From Holothuria scabra (taxonomy: Eukaryota; Echinodermata; Holothuroidea; Aspidochirotida; Holothuriidae): DNA of 64,000 nt. The stretch covers positions 31,003,884 through 31,067,883 of the forward strand of contig CM074200.1 in assembly GCA_037179385.1 (NCBI GenBank). Reading direction: 5' to 3'. Position numbers and translations under genes: made by a program. This document shows, piece after piece, positions 20,885 to 34,000 of the stretch. The first letter of the stretch is position 1; each line of letters opens with the position of its first letter. The notes below the pieces were generated by a model that did no database searches, was not told the origin of the DNA, and saw only the letters and a list, made by a program, of their open reading frames with translations.

Positions 20885-21120
20885 ACCCCGCTGTTTGGTC
20901 AAACGGTAGGAGCATCCGCCTCTCACGCGGAAGGCCCAGGTTCGCTTCCCAGGTCGAGTCATACCAAAGACTCTAAAAATGGAACCTACTGCCATTGTGC
21001 GTGATGCTTTTCATAAGCAATGGAGTAGGGAAAACAAGCCAGTGAGCCACAACTGGAAAAAAGGCCGTGGTCGGCTCGACTTGAACCAATAGGTTGGAAA
21101 CTCGGCCGTAAAACTCTACT
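20885..21120 (+). mobile_element. tRNA-Glu-derived SINE
   Basis: The head looks like a tRNA: an A-box-like TGGTCAAACGGTAGG, an anticodon stem-loop CCGCCTCTCACGCGG with CTC in the loop (glutamate type), and a B-box GGTTCGCTTCC. The unrelated body (GGAACCTACTGCCATTGTGC, CAATGGAGTAGGG, GGCTCGACTTGAACCAATAG) follows, ending CCGTAAAACTC. Further copies or fragments lie at 18394-18545, 6023-6072 and, inverted, 48538-48585. RNA polymerase III would transcribe it from the internal boxes. The lack of a full acceptor stem argues against a functional tRNA. Confidence 0.85.
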
Positions 21121-22441
21121 GTTTATCTGACCCACAACATTGAAATGTGTTACTGTTGTGCTTCACACCTATTAAGCAGGTAGTGGAGCTTAGAACACCA
21201 TAGCAGACAGGCAAGTTGCTTGAGAGGGAGAATGGAAACAAAGCTCACAATATGAGATATGTGATGGCATGTCAAGGAAGTTGAATTCTTCAAAAGGAAA
21301 CAGGAAACTGCTTAAATGTCAGTAGCCCCATGCCAGCTGTGAGACAGAACAAAGAGTTGAAGACAAAAAAGGTTAGAAATAACCCAATGAGAATGATCGC
21401 AAGGTTGAGGCACAATCAATATTCGGTCATCCAAGTTAACCAAATGTACTGTAAATGGGCAATCAGAGTTTGTTTTTAGACTTTTTCCAATATTGCACAC
21501 AAATATAATACAGTAGGTAAAGGCTAACAAAAAATTATGTCATCATGGTCCGACATTGTGATTGGCCACTGTACATATGGATGAGAGAGACTGTTTAATC
21601 TTTCATCCATGTTGATTTCTTTTGCCAAAAATATATTACAAAATTTCCATTCAACCGTAATTTAAATTAACATGGAATTATCTTTTCACTCTTTAATAAA
21701 TGTCTGTTGATTCTGGTAAATAGTCAGTTAAAAAGGAAAATCAAAGTACTGGAAGGAAAAATTTGCTGTCAAACTTTGATTGTTCTTCTAAGTCTAGAGT
21801 TTCAAAATTGTATTTTTCCAAAGCATGAAAAGTGAGTTGAAATGATCCAATTACTAACTCCAACTTCATGAGACCAGACATGTAAGCAAAAGAGAAGTCC
21901 ATTTCCTGAAACTTTGTTATCTATGATTGTCATTCCCTGGGGGGGGGGGGGGGAGTGTCTTAGGGCAGGGTTTCCCTTTAAGAAAAGTTTTCACATGAGG
22001 AGGGTTACAATTCTGTTTGATGTATGAAGGTTTTTCACCAGGTAGTCCTCTAAAATTAGTTGTCCTGCCATCAAAGTTGCTTGTAGGCTTCAATGGATTG
22101 CCTGACCTTCAGGTGTAAGAAGTTACATTGGACTGACTTTAAACATATCTGTTTACATGATGAACACTTATAGTGTGGATATTATGAAGTATTGTCCATT
22201 TTGAGTGTACAGGAAAAAGATAAATATTTTATGATGATTAATGAAATTACAAGTAACTGTAAATTATATTTATTTTTCAACTTTTGTTTTGATTTATATG
22301 TATTCAAGATGAAAATAAAGCCCTTCCTTCAAAAAACCAAATGTTATGTGATAGACAAAAATTGGAGATTTAGGCATGACTTGATTGTACTGAAAGTTCT
22401 CCTGGGAGGTAATTATCTTGTGGACCATTTGACATTAGTGA
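21121..22441. other. No gene recognised
   Basis: Only short open frames, a G-homopolymer near 21940 and AT-rich sequence are seen. Confidence 0.45.
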
Positions 22442-22449
22442 AAGGGTAA

Positions 22450-23611
22450 TAGGGCTGTGAGCAATTAACAACTAATTGATGAATAACCATGGATCAAATA
22501 ATCGATTAGTGAAAAGCCACTTTGGATTAATTCCATGCTACAAAATACAAATCATACTCAAGCCACAGCTGTAAGGCCTTAAATTTCCTTTTTTTAATTG
22601 GGGTAAGGTATCTCCAAGTGAAAACCCCCTTTTCAGACTGAAAAATGGTTCAGTTCCTTGTAAGCAGCAGAGCATCGCTTACAGATTTACGTTCAAACCT
22701 TGTGGACGCAGTGTCATTCATGTATCGTTCATGTGCATAAAATTTGAAGAAAGACATTTGGAGCATAGGCCATACAGTGCACACACAACATACATTAGGA
22801 TGTTCAATGCAACTGTGCACTGTATATACCCAATACTCTAAATGTACATACGTTCATACAAGCATATGTAAATTTGCTGTGGTCTTCAACTTGATGCGAC
22901 AAGTTTCTACCCGACGCCCATGCAGTGTGTGTCTTACTACCGCATGCTGTCTGTACCCTATGTGGACAGGTGCGGGGTGAGCTCTGTTGCAGAAAACAAG
23001 TCGAGTAGGCTCAGGTAAAATAACACTTTTTATATCATAGAAATGGAGAAATGTTCTGTGTATTATATTCTTCAGAAGAGTTAAAAAAGAAAAAAAGAGG
23101 GAGATTGAAACCCATCATTTTAGTATTTTTGCAAAAAGCTGTCTACCAATCTTTAGGAAAAGTATTTGGGCCTACAGAGAGAGTTATGTAGACAATCGTT
23201 GCAATTAACCGACAGACCAAAGTGCATTACGTTGGAGATTGTATAGGCTTTCAGTGTGCCGTCAAGGAGTAGGAGAGCTCTGACTTGTTTACTTCCAGTT
23301 TTACTGTCAAGTATGATGGTAATAGTGTTGGTAGTTTGATATTGCTAATATTCTGAATAAAAGTTTCAAAACAAGATTGTTTCAAACTCTGTCTATGTAA
23401 CCCTTTTAAATTTTAATGAGTACTACATAAGTTTGGAATTTGAATTTAGCAATTAAATCTGTAAGCCTAGTATTTGGGCTAGCCTGGCTGCTAACTGTTA
23501 CACGGAACGATGACACAGTTTGGGGGAATTCCCGTATAGAAACACTCTTTGATTCATCGAAAAAATATGCATTTAATCAATAAACTTATCAATTGAAAAT
23601 TGACAGCCCTA
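22450..23611 (+). mobile_element. hAT-type non-autonomous element, 1162 bp
   Basis: The ends are TAGGGCTGTGAGCAATTAAC and its inverted partner AATTGACAGCCCTA. The flanks AAGGGTAA (22442-22449) and AAGGGTCA (23612-23619) are an 8-bp duplication with one mismatch. TAGGG ends and an 8-bp duplication fit the hAT superfamily. ATCGATTAG-type motifs lie just inside the ends. No transposase frame is present. Confidence 0.75.
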
Positions 23612-23712
23612 AAGGGTCAAGAAGTAAATTGAATACCACAGGAGAAAGATGTAAGATGCAGTCTCTCTCAGAAATAAAAATTAAAACAGTTCATAACTAA
23701 TATCAACTTCAT

Positions 23713-23718
23713 TTTATT
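23713..23718 (-). terminator. Candidate poly(A) signal for UMPS
   Basis: TTTATT on the plus strand is AATAAA on the gene strand, about 1.25 kb past the UMPS stop codon. It is the first canonical hexamer I noticed downstream. Variant signals could lie nearer. Confidence 0.3.
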
Positions 23719-24966
23719 GCTGTGAACGATATACTAAGTTCTTCCCAAGTACATGATAATACCACTTTTAAAGTGTAAGGCTCAACTAAATTCAATGACA
23801 TTATTCGTTCTATTCATACAGAAGGCTTCAACCCCACAATCCTGTCGTAATCCTTTCATGTCCATACTCAAGATAATGTGTTAGAAACCATTACAAAATT
23901 CCTGATCAAAACTAGATGTACTCATGAAACAATGTACCAATTTCTTAGGTTTCAGGCAATAATAAAATCAAAAGAAAATCCATTAAACAATGGCAGGATT
24001 GTGAAATACTTCACAAAATCATGGCACACTTGTGGCATGAAGCATGATGAATGGAGTGAATGTCTTTACAAAATGAAGGTTAGTCGAGGCTCCATGTAAA
24101 TATCTGCCTGAATCTTACAAAGAAAATACACTGGAATTTGCCCCTTCTCTTTTGCTTCTTTAGTCAGTTCAATATGCTGATTGGTGGAATGTAATATTGA
24201 TTGTAACTCCTTGATTACTTTTGAAACATCATTCAACTTACAAAATATGGCAGAATGTATTTACACACAAGCAAATGCTAATGAACTTAAAATAATTTGT
24301 CTTTGTTTTTTCTTTCTCGTATTATTAATTCAACTTCATTGATTGTTAAAAATAAAAGTACAATGAAGTCTCCCTTTTGTTTAGCCTCAGAACAATACCA
24401 AGTGGTTCATCCAACAATGACCCCATCTTAAACACCCCTCCCCCTTGTGCAACCAACAAAAAAACAGACCAGAAAGTGAAAATAACAATGGCTGGAAGAC
24501 AGCTGAAACAGTAGAATGGAAAGAAATCCATTCTGAAAGTATAAGTAAGTTGGATGAATTTGGCAGTATGTATTGATTTCTTTTCACTCTAGACATCAGC
24601 CTATGGCAAGAGTATCAACACTAAGAGTTTTCTAAGCCTGATCATCCTTAAAACCAATAACCCCAGTAATGAAAGTCAGATTAAACAGGCACAAAACAAA
24701 AATTCAGATATTTAGCTCTTAATACCCTGTAATTAAAAAAAGAAAATAAACTTGGCTTTGGCTGCATGATTTTTAGTTGTTGACTTTTTTAACTGAAAAT
24801 TTCAGTTACAGTACCTATCCACCTGCAACAGATATGGTCTGCCATGCTGGCTGTTTCCCTGACATCTTAGTTGTCCAATACATGTTTATCCAAATGATCT
24901 CATCTTGCTGACAGTCTGATAAGTAGATGGCTGGCAGCGCTTGTGGTCTGTATGTAATGCAAGCCA

Positions 24967-25056
24967 TTACTCATCTTTGCTTCGGAAGACACGTGCACAG
25001 TAAGCCTGGTAGCCGACTTTCTTATAGTTTGCTGCTGTGGCTAATCTGTTTGAAGC
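24967..25056 (-). CDS. UMPS: UMPS exon 11 (residues 447-475, stop)
   Basis: 29 codons and TAA, with acceptor [28 protein letters not shown] is the C-terminal helix of animal UMPS. The tail RSKDE is slightly different from the human end. Confidence 0.93.
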   Translation of the reverse strand, partial: ASNRLATAANYKKVGYQAYCARVFRSKDE

Positions 25057-28000
25057 CTACAGTAAATGAGAAACATGTAGATTAGTATATAACACATAGT
25101 TATGTTTGAAAGAAAAAGGACTTAACCATGCATTGAAAGGACTATTCAAGATGTACACAGGGAATAGAAAATGAACCTCTTAAGGAGTATTGTACTGGTA
25201 AAAATGTAGAAAAAATCTAATAAGTGCAGTCATAATTTCTAGCCTGTCATTCTACTGTGCTAAATTTTGGAGTAACTTTGATTGGTGCAATCCATTCAAA
25301 ATGGGTTTTAAAGAAAGAAAAAAATCTCACAATTTATCTCTTTTAGAGATGAAATGTTGCCACAAATGCAAATCAAGTGTAGGTTTGGAAGACAGGCAAT
25401 AAAAGCTGCCAATCACCAACCACATCAGCATCATAGGAGATGAGTTTGATAATTGAAATCTGGAACTCACATCACACTGGGCCACAGTCAACACCAGCAA
25501 ATTTAAAAGCTTTTATCTGCTGTTTTCAAGTAAAGTGAGAGGGATGGATATTTTAAAGGACCAAACCTCTCACCCAAAACTACAATTTTGGTACCCAGGT
25601 ACCGAAATTCTGAATTGGTTCAGCTCCTTGATTGACAGCTAATTCAAACAATGCAGAGTACCAAAGCTTATATTACACAGCATGAATGGTACTGAGAGTG
25701 TTTTGATTAGATAAATTGAGTTTTGCTATACTTACCCTGAAGCAATAAACTGAGATTGAGGATGAATTTCACACAATTGTGGGAGGGGCTTCAGTAAAAA
25801 GGTTAGGAGAATTGTACTGTTTTGGGGTGAGAGAACTGGGCCTTAAAACTATTTGCCAATGGGTGGTTAAGGGTCTTGTAGCCATTAATTCCAATTGGTC
25901 CAAACTTCCCTGTAATAGATTCCCATTACAAATACCCATCATAACCATGCATACCTCATAGATATCTCTGCCTACAATTATGACATCACTTCCTCTTTCT
26001 ATGATGACCTCTTGTGGGCTCAAGTATTGCTGTCCAAGGATTCCTGCTCCGGGGATTAATTTGATACCTGTCAACAAATGAAAAAAAAATTACATCACAT
26101 AGACCACCTGATTCATGAATTACAGAGTTTCTCTGCCCCCATCTCACAATCCTTTATAGTCCTACCTGTCGCCCACAGGCTAACGACATTGCAAGGCCTA
26201 GAAAATTAATCCCACGTACTACAAAGCATCCACAAATTAGAAACAATAATAACCCATTTTGGTCACTGAATTCAAAGTTTAAATCATTGCATTTCAAATA
26301 GTTCACACCATCTTGCATGCCCTGGTCAATCTTACCAACATTGTAATTTTTTTTTTAAAGGTCAGGCTTTAATGTATTTTTGTAACTTCAGTAATGTATT
26401 TAAAGCAATTATTATTTTGCTTGTGTACTTTTTGGAGAATGTGTTCCAGCCAAGCTCAAGAGAGTGTTTCAACACACTTCACTTTTCACTGCATATATTG
26501 TTTGCATGAACCCCTGTAGTTTGCTCGTGTGTAAAAGACTTTTGATGTGAAAATAATCAGTAAATGAAATACTCTCTAGGTAAAGTGAAAGGGCACTCCA
26601 AGTCTCAACAACATAGGTGAAGAATAGAAGAGTGTGGGGAAGGGGTACCAAGCAAACAACTTTCTCATGGTATGACAGAAGAAAAGAAGACAGATTTCTG
26701 TAAAATATGAAATTTTGAATGAAGAATGAAATCTAGCAGATGGACACCAATTCTTATCTACTAACTTGACACCATAGTGAAGCTATATATAGTCAGAGGC
26801 TATCACCAGCACACAAAATGAGGCTATGCGAATTATGTGCTACATATTTCACTCTGTTTAGGGACCAAATCAAAATTCAGTATGCGTGTGCACTGTTCCC
26901 GTGGCAGCACGCTGATAATCAGCACCCGTGAAACACGCCGCCGCACTCCATGAATGGATCTATTGTTCAAGAGTGGCTGACAGGCCGAGCAGTAATCTGT
27001 TGCCGTGTGGACACGCTGCTTTTCATCATGTACAATAGGAAGCATGGGCTAGCACACTCTCGCAAAAAATCAAAGACAACCAGATTGGGAAAACTAGATA
27101 CCACCAGCATTGAGTGCACTTTGTTACTCGCAGACATTTTTGCTCACCAGTGCAGCTCCGTTGATAATTTGCGTTCGAGAAGGTAGCGTACTGATTGTGT
27201 TGGTCGAGGCCTACAGAGACCATAGCCAGCTAAAGGATCTCGCAAATTTTGACAATGGAGTCCCGTAAAAAGGTTCGCCCAATGAATTATATATGGGTGG
27301 AAATAAATTGACGATATTCTACAGGGACAATTCTCGACATTAGAAAATTTGAAAACACATAGTGTCTAGCTCTCTAAACTGAAAAATTTAGGCCGAAAAT
27401 GTATGGTTCGGCTCAGGAAGTAAGCTGGTAATATTTGTATACGTTTGTGCTAGTCGGCAGTACAACCCAGCAGGATCGAGTACGGAAAAGGTTGACAAAA
27501 ATCCACGTGACCAAGAAAATTAAAAATATTTACAAGGCATGTGTAAAAACACCCATTCAACAATCTTAAATACTTTTGTGAGTTTTACATGTAAAGTTAT
27601 TCTCTACGATGTAATTTTCTTCAGCAAGTCTTGGCACCTTCGCCATTGCCTAACATATAGCACATGTGTACATTGTGAACCTATCCTATGTTTATCTACA
27701 ATCGGTTTTCTCGACGGGAAAGCTGTGCTGTGGTGAATGTTGCCTTTCCTATTTTTATGCTTAAGTGCCTATTAATATTTAATTTGTTCCAGAACATGAT
27801 TTAAAGCATACAGCAGCATATTTTACTGACTAGGTTGGTATCTGCTGAAGGTGAAAATCTACAAAATTATCCCGTATATTAGTGTTACGAGAAGCTGTCA
27901 AAAATTCTCCAAATATATATTAGTGTGACATGGTGAGATTGCAAAATATTATCATAATTCTGCTGTCTTTATGGGGATGACTCAATTTTTTTGCCCTATA

Positions 28001-31000
28001 AATCGAACTCTCAAACAAGGTAGTTAAATCACTAAACCTTGCAGCTGGAAAGGTGGGGGGGGGGAATAAAATTGTGCACTCGCAAGAATTTTTGCAGATT
28101 TATGCACTAAAACATCTTTTCCCCCACAGTATTTCTTTTTACCAGCTTCATTATGAAGTCCATAATTTTTTAATAAACAGAGCTCATTTGGGGACTTCCT
28201 CCTGGATAACATGGCTCTGTCAATGTTCGCTGTTCCCAAGGTTCAATGTTCCCTAATTTTGGAAACATCCGCACTTCTGGGAACTCAGGAAAAATGAACC
28301 TTGTAATCATCTGCAATTCATCCAGAAATACAAAAATGGGGAGCATGGAACCTTGGGAACATTGAATCCAGGAACATCTGGTAGACCCCAGCTGACCATG
28401 GTGTTGCTATAGCAAGTGGCGTGCACAGGTTCTTTGAGGTGGGGTAGGCCAGTATGTTCATCCCCCAGACTGATATAGAGATGGAGATCAATTCAAAGGG
28501 AATTACTCCCCCGTAAATTCCCCTGACTGAGTTGTTTCCAAGACTACATACAGAGGAGGGGGGGGGGGCATGTATGTGCATGCCCCTGGCTATAACTATA
28601 ACATAAACAGCCCTCCTTTTTAATTATATAATATTAGCTGTTACAACATGAACAGCACGCTACTGCAATGATGGCCAGCTTTTGGGCCATGAAACAGTTT
28701 AAGTTTATAATTCTCCTTAAAAAGTAGGAGTTGTTATAAATATAATCAGTATAGATTTGGCACCTGAATGTGTCACCACTTGGCACCCAGCCCCCTTATT
28801 CAAATAAGCAAAAATTTTCCCATCCCCAAACCCCCATAAGGCAAGCACAGATGCCACCTGGGCAAAACCCAGGCCTGTGGAGAAAACTGTAAGTCTTACA
28901 CCTTTTGAAACATCACAAGTTCACGGTTTTGCATGGCAGCAAGGCATTGAATAACTCCGCCGGGTCTTTCCACCAGGACCAGAGTTGGTCGTGGGGTTGA
29001 ATTTTACATGTTTTGGATCACCAGCTGGGAAAAGTTCTTGAGAGAAGGGCCAAGGGGAATCTAAGTGGTCCACAAGACTACAGCAAAAGGATCAGAACAC
29101 TTTCTATGCAAAGCCTTGTTAAAACTGTTTGCCAATACCCTTATAAAGTTGGGTAAGCAGTAAAATGTCAGTAATAATTTCAAGTAGGCGTATCCCAGTA
29201 TTGCGGCGACTAAATTACGAATTAATTTGCTTAACCTACCTGTACGCAGCTTAAATCGCGAAACACCTGTAAGAAATTTTATACTTACCATTGCCGTATA
29301 AACACATACCCAAATGGGATATACGTGGAAGAACCCTCGATGTTTCTAGATTTCATACTTGTCAAGTTATCCCTAAAATTAACATGACATGATTTCATGA
29401 TCTAAAGAATTAGTTTTTAGTAATACAGTTATGTCTACATAATGTATGCACATATTTCAACCATAAAAAAATTCTTCTGTCTCAAATCAATCGCTAAAAC
29501 TTCGTATTTTGGGGAGAGAAATTTTTTTTGAAGCAAAATTCACTCTATCAGATTTAAGATCGTACACATTCTTTCGAAGGTGTATTTCACACCGTGTGCA
29601 CGAAAAAAGTCTTCTTTCCTCTTACTTCCATCCTGTTACTAACTCAAACACTATAATGATTCCTATCCTTATATTGCCCGTAATTTTTTATTGATGTTTT
29701 CACTATTTGCAAGATTTTTACGCCCAAAGTTTCCTAAATATATGGCAAAGGGAGCAAAATATTTTCCCCATATTTTCTGTATCCCCCATTTGCTAAAGTG
29801 GAGTGTGCCGGAGTGACGTATCTGTTCCATTGCACACATCGAACATAAGCACAGACAGCGAACGAACGAACGTTCATAGGTGTATGGTCACTGCCGTATA
29901 TTACCGTACATTTTTAACGATACATGTGCGGGTGAAATCTAGGACAGGAGATGCATTAGGAAATTTTTACGTGTCATTATCACGAACGGACAGAGGGTTG
30001 ATTTTTCATAAACGTACCAAGAAAGCAGTTCACAAGAAATTTGAACACTTGTGGTACATTACTGTATTAACACAGTACAGAAGTTGCAGTGACAAACCGA
30101 TTTTTTGGTTCCGATGCACACATTGCGCAGTGGACAAAAGCCACAGAAGCTAATCCTAGCGGCGCTAAAGTGTGATCAAGTTATAAAGTCCAGTTTGATT
30201 TTTAAACTCACGATGTTAAGAACAAACAGCACATTGTAGATATAGAAAAACGTAAATCTCCAGCCCCTTGTGAGTTGAAGAGTTTGCAGACGGTATTTCT
30301 CACCTGCCGTGAGGGGCGACCAAAGTGAAACCATACGGTACTTGAAAATAAATTACTTTGATCATTAATCGAGATGACTGATACTATACAACGCACTCCC
30401 GTTGGTGTCCGTTTAACATTATATTACTACTTTAACGAACTCCCCGCATCAACATGCATGTTTCCTCAATCCATTTTTAACACTTAGGGCACTCGTTTCC
30501 AGTAATGGCGGCTACTGTCATGGCGGCTTATATTATCCTCCATGTGACATCTAGCTCTTTTTAATGCATGCAAACATTGGTTGTTTCTGTTCAGAGCAGG
30601 CAAAGAAATGCCGCTAAGCCAAATACAAAGGATACCGTGCTGAATCAAAGTGCACGGCACGGGATTATAGCAGGTTGCTGGAACTTCCTTAAGCTGTTTG
30701 TGTGTAAGCACGGGGAGTTTCGGCACAGGTTCGGATTATTTTATTGTTTGGGCGTGCACTGGCTTTAAGAAGCGTATGAGCACGCATAAATAATTTTGAT
30801 TTGGTCCCTTAGCAAAATCATAGAGGTATTTTCATTTTAAGTTTGCAGTCATTGTGCAAACACTAACTACACTTAAGAACATTAATTTGAAAGTTAAATT
30901 TAAAATACATACCAGGTGTCATGTGAATCATTGTTTTCTTCTTGCTCACTGCTGATTGGCTAATGAAACCAAAGACAAAGTCACTCATTTCCTCAGCCAT

Positions 31001-34000
31001 TTTGACAGTTGCTGAAAGGCACAAACAGAAGAAACATGAAACAAAACTGTCAAACAATTATTGCATAACCATAATTATAAACTTCTATAGACACTTAAGT
31101 CAGGGTCACATCACAACCAATTTGGATCAGATTCCAATCCAATTTTTGAGAGCTTGTATGAAAATCTTCTCCATTTCTGGTAAAAAGGAACCAAAAATTT
31201 GCTAACATGTGTTTGTATTGCAGGACTATGAACATTTAATTTATACTAATAATCTTGTGACATCACATTGACTGACAGTTTTTATTGCATTGGTGTTACA
31301 TCATAAAACAAATCAGTTGACTATTCACATTCATAGATCTCTACTGAAAAATCATATGTTTACACAGTTTGGCAAATTTTGACCACAGACAGAGAAGATT
31401 TTAACTAAATCTAAAAAATTTGGATCATAATCCCATCCAAACCACTGTAGTGCGACCCGCTAATTTAGACATAGTGGCACTCCCGTTTCTAAAAATTAAA
31501 GATCATTCCAACTAAAGCAGAAAAAGTCATTACACTTTATTGGGTGATTTCAAGATTTTCCGAAAAAAAAATCAGCTTTAACAGTCGGCCATACAAGTCA
31601 AGGTGTCATCCTGCTTTGTAACAATAATGTAATTGACATGAGCACATATAATGTGTTGGCTACAAAAGACAATTTACTAAACTTGGCAATAGTTTGATAG
31701 CAATACCTTGACAGGGGTGTAAGAGGGTATTTAACTCACCATGACTGTGCTTATTATTAGCTCTATTGGTCAAGCTGATCCAAAAGTTATGGAAACAGTT
31801 GAAAATTTGAATTTGTAACCTGGCTTGTAATGGTTTTGTGCATACTGACTTTTGAAAAATCATATTTAATTGGTAATTACTCTGAATTTTCTACTATTCA
31901 GTTTATTTGTGTGCAGGATGTGGGAATTGTCCATGTCCAAAGTTTGACAATTTGTCAGTAGTATGTGCAGAAAATTTTACAGGTTTGAAAAAATGTAGTG
32001 ACTTTCACAAGCCACTTCAATATGCCCTTTTATAGTGACATAATACATTTAAAATGCCACAACATAGCATCAAAGTAAATAGCTCTAGTCATTATCAAAC
32101 CATTCAGTCTCAACAATAAACCCCAGAAATAGCTTCATCTCCTCAAAATATTATGCACAAGACGTATTACAGAAGTTGCACCTTTTGAAATCTTGAAAAT
32201 TTTGGGGAACAAATTACTCTTGTTCTTGAGCAACAAACAATTGAATTTCTATCTGAGGGAAACTTATTTCTTGAAAGAAAGGCCAATAAAAAGTGGTTTT
32301 AAAAGGATGAAATTTCCTTGTAAAATAAATGCAACATTTCCCTTTAAGTTGAAGTTAGTGATCCAGTGATTCACTTTTCCATGTGGCAATTAAACCAATC
32401 AACTCATATTGAATAAAACAAACAGTGATGTACGGTAATAATCACCTGCTGTGTATTCACCAGTAGCTAGATTTCCCTTTGAGCTCATTTCGGCAATAAG
32501 GAGACAACCTCTCTCTTTTCCCCTTGCAGCCTCTCGTAAACCCTCCACAACTCCTTGGCCAGGCACAGGATGGGCATTCACAATATCTGCCCAGTTCAGA
32601 ATTTTGTAAGCTCCTGACCGGTACTGGTTCTTTACAGTGCTACCAATATCGGCAAATTTTCTAAGTATGGAAAGAGCATTTGAATGATTTCAATATATTT
32701 AGCATACAGGACATAAATGAGCAAATCGGCAGTGAGATTTATTTGCCCTGATTATAGAAAAATCCGGACAGCAAATATTGGTCTGATTTCAGTCAGCCAT
32801 AAGTGGGGTCTATTGCCTTTCAATCTTTCAATTTCCTTTGCAAACCTGTATTATGGATGGTTGCACACTAAATTGTACCTTAATTATTTCCACTTCACTA
32901 AATATGAGCATTTAAAATTCAAGAGGACAATTGATGAACACGATTTAAGGCTGATGGACCCCACTAATTGCAACTTACACTCACTAAACACAAACGCTGA
33001 TTGGATTAATCTATAGTTACTACATCCCAAAAATTCTGGGAAAGAAAAATTTGGAACAATACCATTTAGGATTTATGAACATAGGTCAACACCAAATAAT
33101 CCTAATGCCACATTTGAAACTCTCTACAATTCTTTCAGATATTAATCTCAAATACAACTGACTTTAAAACTTGATTGATGCCTCAGTCAACTTACTTTCA
33201 ACTAACCACATGTAGAATATGAGTGTTTTATTGTGTGCAAGGCATCATGCAGCAAACACCTGCCCACCCCAGCCCACACCCCAACCCCAAACCCTAATCC
33301 TCTATTCCCCCCCCCCCCAAAAAAAAATAGGTGCAAGTGATCATTAATCATAGCACATTCACTTTAACGATAATACACTCACATTTATTTCTCAATTCAC
33401 AATATGAACAACATTACGCAATACTGTTTAGACTCGATATGCAAATCATCGCCATTCAACAGTGATTTTGAATCCAAAATCTGTTTTTTTTTTTTCATTT
33501 TAAATTGGATCAATAGCTTACTATTCAGAAATTGTTCTGCAGAGGGTTATACTTTGCTGATAACCTATCCTAATTTGCCTAAGCATAAATTGTTCTGCTA
33601 CCATTGCATAACTTATACAGTATCACTCAGCAAATCCACATTTGTTCAAAAACCAATTCAATTTTTGTTTGTGTGTCTGTTAAACACTTCTGTTAATGTT
33701 ATGTCACATAATGATTAGTTTGTATGATTAGTTAATGATTAGTTAATTTTTATAGTCCTCTACTATCAATCAAACATTTAACACAGCTCAACAAATTTTC
33801 AGTCAATTCTGAGGAGAGATAGAGCAAATTTTAACCAAAATTCACAACCCTTTCTTGGTGACCTCTGAGCAGACAGTGTATTCATCATAGAACCAACCAC
33901 AAACTGACGTGAATAGAAATCTTTTCATCTCATTCACTTCAGGCTATTCAGCCTTTTCATCTCCCTTCCTCTATCTCTTCACCTCAGTTTGAGGTGGTCT

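Noticed and set aside
20889..20962. Functional tRNA-Glu gene
   Set aside because: A- and B-boxes and a CTC loop are present but the acceptor stem does not pair and the sequence continues into a repeated SINE body.
29803..30153. 116-codon plus-strand frame in UMPS intron 9
   Set aside because: Begins with GTG, no known family, no splice sites; likely chance.
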